This document shows positions 6,289-7,732 of a stretch of DNA of 7,732 nt, in pieces. Below the pieces are notes generated by a model, which was not told where the DNA came from, did no database searches, and saw only the letters and a program-made list of their open reading frames with translations. The DNA is from Kiritimatiellales bacterium (GTDB lineage: Bacteria > Verrucomicrobiota > Kiritimatiellia > Kiritimatiellales > Pontiellaceae). The stretch spans positions 1 through 7,732 of the forward strand of contig WFRA01000066.1 of NCBI GenBank assembly GCA_015486775.1, written 5' to 3'. The position numbers were made by a program, and so were the translations under genes. Each line of letters opens with the position of its first letter. Position 1 is the first letter of the stretch.

Positions 6289-7083
6289 CTATCCGCCAGA
6301 CGGGAGAAAGATCTCGGGTTCCTGCGGGATCTTGCAGTTTGTGGAGAGTCGTTGTGCCGCCTCATGGATTTTGGGCAGGACAATCCGGCGGGCGCTAGCC
6401 GGGCACTGCCGGACACAGGCCATGCACCAGAGGCAGCGGTCGGGAGCGGTCTGCGGCAGGCTGCCGACCATTTCGATGCAGCGCGTCGGGCAGGCGGTGG
6501 TGCACCTTCCGCAACCCGTGCAGGAAGCGGTGTCGACATCGGTCGCCGAAACAAAGGGATCCGGGGGAACCTCTTTATAGGGGCGGCTTCCCGGTAGCTC
6601 CGGCATGGACAAGCCGGGTTGCTCCATTTGTTCCCGAACCCGCCGTCCGAGTTGCTCCGCCTGCTCGAGATCCTGCGGGTTGGGTCGGTTCTCGGCGATG
6701 GGATGTTTGAGGGAAGAGAAGGAGTGCTGCCCGATAAAAGCCGCTGCGCCGACCAGCCGGAACCCTTGCGCGGTGCAGAGATCGCAGAGTTCGAGTAGCG
6801 CGTCTTCGTAGGCCCAGTTGCCGTAGACCACGATGGCCACGGCGGGTGTCCTGTTTCCTTCCAGGGGCTGGAACCGTCCGATGGCGGTTCGCGGCAGCCG
6901 CCCCCGGTAGACAGGCATTCCGACAATGGCCAAATGGTCGGCATCGAAACGGGCGGGCGGCGCTTCTTGGCGCGTGAGATCCAGAGTGGTTTCCGAGGGG
7001 CGGTTGACCCCCCGGGCAACGGCACGAACCACCGCGCGGCTGGTTCCCGTGGGGGAGAAGAAGATGGAATGGGTGTGGTTCAT
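6289..7083 (-). CDS. EFR1-type flavodoxin plus 2[4Fe-4S] ferredoxin fusion
   Basis: This 264-residue cytoplasmic redox protein has two domains. The N-terminal flavodoxin-like half has an FMN phosphate loop FSPTGTSRAV (9-18), then GMPVYRGRLP (55-64) and VVYGNWAYEDAL (86-97), which match the flavin-contacting loops of the family. The C-terminal half carries two complete cluster motifs, C188-x2-C191-x2-C194-x3-C198-P and C217-x2-C220-x2-C223-x3-C227-P, each suited to one [4Fe-4S] cluster. This architecture is known from anaerobes as EFR1 family ferredoxins; it can pass electrons between flavin and iron-sulfur centres, but physiological partners are generally unknown. The ATG overlaps the stop codon of the upstream TsaA-like gene as ATGA, with no Shine-Dalgarno of its own, so translation is probably coupled. 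No terminator was recognised after its stop, so some read-through into the porin is possible. Confidence 0.88.
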   Translation of the reverse strand: MNHTHSIFFSPTGTSRAVVRAVARGVNRPSETTLDLTRQEAPPARFDADHLAIVGMPVYRGRLPRTAIGRFQPLEGNRTPAVAIVVYGNWAYEDALLELCDLCTAQGFRLVGAAAFIGQHSFSSLKHPIAENRPNPQDLEQAEQLGRRVREQMEQPGLSMPELPGSRPYKEVPPDPFVSATDVDTASCTGCGRCTTACPTRCIEMVGSLPQTAPDRCLWCMACVRQCPASARRIVLPKIHEAAQRLSTNCKIPQEPEIFLPSGG

Positions 7084-7732
7084 CGGTACATGCTTGGATC
7101 TTTTATGTATTTTTCGTTGTGGTGCCCGAGGGCTTTTTCGGTTGCGGCGTTCGTCGGACTTTGAACGATGTCGATAGAGGGAAGGTATGGCTTGATGTCC
7201 AGCACGGGGGTTCCGTCGAATGCGTCGATGCCGCTGAGATAGAGGATTCCAGCCTCCGGATCGATGCGCTCCAGCCGGACAATGGAGAAGCCGATGGGGT
7301 TGGGTCGCTTGGGTGAGCGGGTGGCGAAGACCCCGAAGTGGTGCTTTGATTTGGGCGGATTTACGGTGGGCGACCAGGTCTGCGTGTGGTCGAACCAGTA
7401 GAGCACGATGATGTATTCAAACTGCTCGAGGTAGGCGAGTCCCTTCCTGTAGACCTTGTCGATTTTGATGGTGGCCTCGGAATCCTTTACGAGGGTGCCT
7501 TGCCGCGGTGCCCCGGTCTTTTCGGTGTAGGGCGAATGGAAGTATCCGATGGGGCGGAACGAGATCGAGCCTTCTCCCTCTATGGCTGGGTGGACCGGAT
7601 AGATTTCCTGGACAAGTCCCGAGCTGTTTGTTGTCCCAATGGGTTCCATGGCGACGCTGCCGCCTTTCAGCGAGACCGGGATAAACGTGGGTTTGGTCGG
7701 AGAAACTTCCTTTGCCTGAATGACTGAAGCAA
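7080..7732 (-). CDS. TsaA/TrmO-family protein, N-terminus beyond the right edge, possibly exported
   Basis: The TsaA (UPF0066) fold is clear. Numbering from the internal ATG at 7649, it shows IGYFHSPYTEKTGAPRQG (34-51), HHFGVFATRSPKRPNPIGFS (103-122) and DGTPVLDIKPYLPSID (145-160). TrmO members use S-adenosylmethionine to methylate N6-threonylcarbamoyladenosine at tRNA position 37 in the cytoplasm; this protein is of the short form. The ATG at 7649 has no ribosome binding site. The frame stays open for at least 27 more codons to the edge with protein-like content (ASVIQAKEVSPTKPTFIPVS), so the start lies outside and the entry is drawn as partial. ASVIQA before KE could be the end of a signal peptide, which would be unexpected for a tRNA enzyme. 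The gene overlaps the ferredoxin gene by ATGA. The family call is confident; tRNA methylation in this protein is not proven. Confidence 0.8.
   Translation of the reverse strand, partial: ASVIQAKEVSPTKPTFIPVSLKGGSVAMEPIGTTNSSGLVQEIYPVHPAIEGEGSISFRPIGYFHSPYTEKTGAPRQGTLVKDSEATIKIDKVYRKGLAYLEQFEYIIVLYWFDHTQTWSPTVNPPKSKHHFGVFATRSPKRPNPIGFSIVRLERIDPEAGILYLSGIDAFDGTPVLDIKPYLPSIDIVQSPTNAATEKALGHHNEKYIKDPSMYR

Noticed and set aside
1..7732. CRISPR arrays, tRNA or rRNA genes, insertion sequences
   Set aside because: No regularly spaced repeats, cloverleaf-like segments, transposase reading frames or terminal inverted repeats were seen.

Overview
All supported genes in this window lie on the minus strand, so the order of transcription is right to left. 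The sequence is G+C-rich bacterial DNA. A signal-peptide-bearing beta-barrel protein indicates a Gram-negative cell. The barrel type, the flavodoxin-ferredoxin protein and the general style suggest an anaerobic member of the Verrucomicrobiota/Kiritimatiellota (PVC) group. That is an impression from protein character, not a database result.

Right block (7732 to 5269): a TsaA/TrmO-like protein comes first, and its reading frame is still open at the right edge. It overlaps an EFR1-type protein (flavodoxin domain plus two [4Fe-4S] clusters) by an ATGA. After a 137-base gap comes a TorF-like outer-membrane porin, which ends in a strong intrinsic terminator.

Middle block (5210 to 3139): an Lrp/AsnC-family regulator overlaps a class I/II PLP-dependent aminotransferase by 26 bases. 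Eight bases later comes a small zinc-ribbon protein with two membrane helices. This looks like one operon, and it closes with a probable hairpin terminator built from a repeated element.

Left block (3054 to 1): a 60-residue VapB-type antitoxin has no VapC toxin gene beside it. Its stop codon overlaps (ATGA) the start of a very large AddB-like PD-(D/E)XK nuclease, which runs off the left edge after 933 residues. The antitoxin start is preceded by a perfect 12-base inverted repeat that covers the Shine-Dalgarno sequence and adjoins a possible promoter. An antitoxin-like ribbon-helix-helix protein coupled to a recombination or repair nuclease is the most unusual arrangement here. The possibly secreted TrmO-like protein coupled to a ferredoxin is the second.
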